5,783 nucleotides of DNA from positions 1 through 5,783 of the forward strand of contig DASSLY010000093.1 in the NCBI GenBank assembly GCA_035689185.1, given 5' to 3'. The notes under the pieces are model-generated. The model saw only the letters and a list, made by a program, of their open reading frames with translations, had not been told where the DNA came from and did no database searches. The position numbers were made by a program, and so were the translations under genes. Source of the stretch: DASSLY01 sp035689185 (GTDB lineage: Bacteria; Actinomycetota; Actinomycetes; Actinomycetales; Dermatophilaceae). Below, one piece after another: positions 5,226 to 5,783 of the stretch. Numbering within the stretch: the stretch's first letter is position 1; each line of letters opens with the position of its first letter.

Positions 5226-5783
5226 TCAGGTGCGGGGCGGGAAGGTGGCGACCAGGCAGTCGCTTCCATAGACCTCGTCGCCGGGCCGGTCCCCGGGGGC
5301 CAGGTTCGACGCCGAGGACGCCATCACCACGACCCGGCCGTCGGGGGTAATACCCCCGGGCACGCTGGTGTCGTTGCCGGGGCTGCCGTCGGCGGCCACG
5401 CTGGCGATCCGCAACCGGCCGCTGACCCGGTCATAGACCGCGGCGTCCAGGGTCTGGTCGAACCCCAGCCGGCCGCTGCGGCTGTAGGAGATCGCCAGCC
5501 GCCGCCCGGTCCGGTCCACATCAAGGGCCGCGCCCAGCCCGGGGAAGCGAATCAGCTGCTGCTCGGCGAAGTCGCCGACCCGGTGCACGGTCACCGCCCC
5601 GGTGGTCACCGGCGTGTCGAAGGACAACCAGGACACGACCAGGGTGGCCCCGTCGTCGCTGAACTTCATCAATGTCGGGTCATGGTCCTGGCTGGCCGGG
5701 GTGCCGGCCACCCACCGGGACCGGCCGGTGACCCGGTCGAAGACGTACAGCCTGGGCCGGTCACCCGGTGCGATGACCCTCGG
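5226..5783 (-). CDS. PD40/TolB-like beta-propeller protein (upstream tandem copy, C-terminal 185 residues)
   Basis: The frame is open from the window edge to TGA at 5226, so the N-terminus, presumably with a signal peptide, lies outside. The visible 185 residues match residues 252-436 of the complete downstream copy with no gap and about 35 substitutions by hand count (about 81% identity). They cover the last three blades, with motifs FSDDGATLVV, DRTGRRLAIS and TPDGRVVVM, and keep the C-terminal cysteine in the ending DCLVATFPPRT. The GTG at 5711 is internal (a valine inside a conserved blade region) and should not be taken as the start. The open frame and the clustering of changes in loops suggest a working gene, not a decaying duplicate. 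The function is unknown, as for its partner, and there is no sign of frameshift. Confidence 0.85.
   Translation of the reverse strand, partial: PRVIAPGDRPRLYVFDRVTGRSRWVAGTPASQDHDPTLMKFSDDGATLVVSWLSFDTPVTTGAVTVHRVGDFAEQQLIRFPGLGAALDVDRTGRRLAISYSRSGRLGFDQTLDAAVYDRVSGRLRIASVAADGSPGNDTSVPGGITPDGRVVVMASSASNLAPGDRPGDEVYGSDCLVATFPPRT
5226..5783. repeat. Direct repeat, copy B (3' part of upstream propeller gene)
   Basis: This is the partner of 3842-4399, in the same orientation, 1384 bp apart. Recombination between the copies would remove one gene length and leave a single chimeric gene, so copy number here may vary between strains. The repeat is truncated by the window edge. Confidence 0.9.

Overview
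The window is gene-dense and very GC-rich, with strong G/C preference at third codon positions, GTG/TTG starts and long spurious open frames on the antisense strand. The gene families and codon use point to a chromosomal segment of an actinobacterium (Actinomycetota). The genus cannot be fixed from this sequence. All six protein genes lie on the minus strand, and a single tRNA gene lies on the plus strand.

Left part (1-3511, read right to left): a tightly packed set of four genes. A stand-alone CheY-like receiver (3511-3122) overlaps by 4 bp (GTGA) a membrane-anchored HEAT-repeat protein (3125-2040). That gene overlaps by 4 bp (ATGA) a processive-type family 2 glycosyltransferase with D,D,D,QxxRW motifs (2043-571). 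After 60 bp follows the N-terminal half of a multi-pass membrane protein (510 to beyond base 1). Its sequence resembles the sensor region of actinobacterial GGDEF/EAL cyclic-di-GMP proteins, but the output domain lies outside the window. The overlaps imply translational coupling. The likely job is a signal-controlled membrane machine that polymerises or exports a surface polysaccharide, with the receiver and the putative c-di-GMP protein as control inputs and the HEAT protein as a scaffold. The function of the set is inferred.

Middle (3512-3841): a roughly 200-bp divergent intergenic region, then a complete tRNA-Lys (anticodon TTT). A perfect 13-bp inverted repeat brackets the presumed tRNA promoter region, and its right arm touches the first base of the tRNA.

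Right part (3842-5783): two tandem paralogues of a secreted beta-propeller protein with PD40/TolB-like 'S-x-D-G-R' blades. The downstream one is complete (436 residues from the preferred start, with signal peptide). The upstream one is cut by the window edge, leaving its last 185 residues. The two align over those 185 residues without a gap, at about 81% identity by hand count, with substitutions clustered in loops and a 38-residue invariant core.
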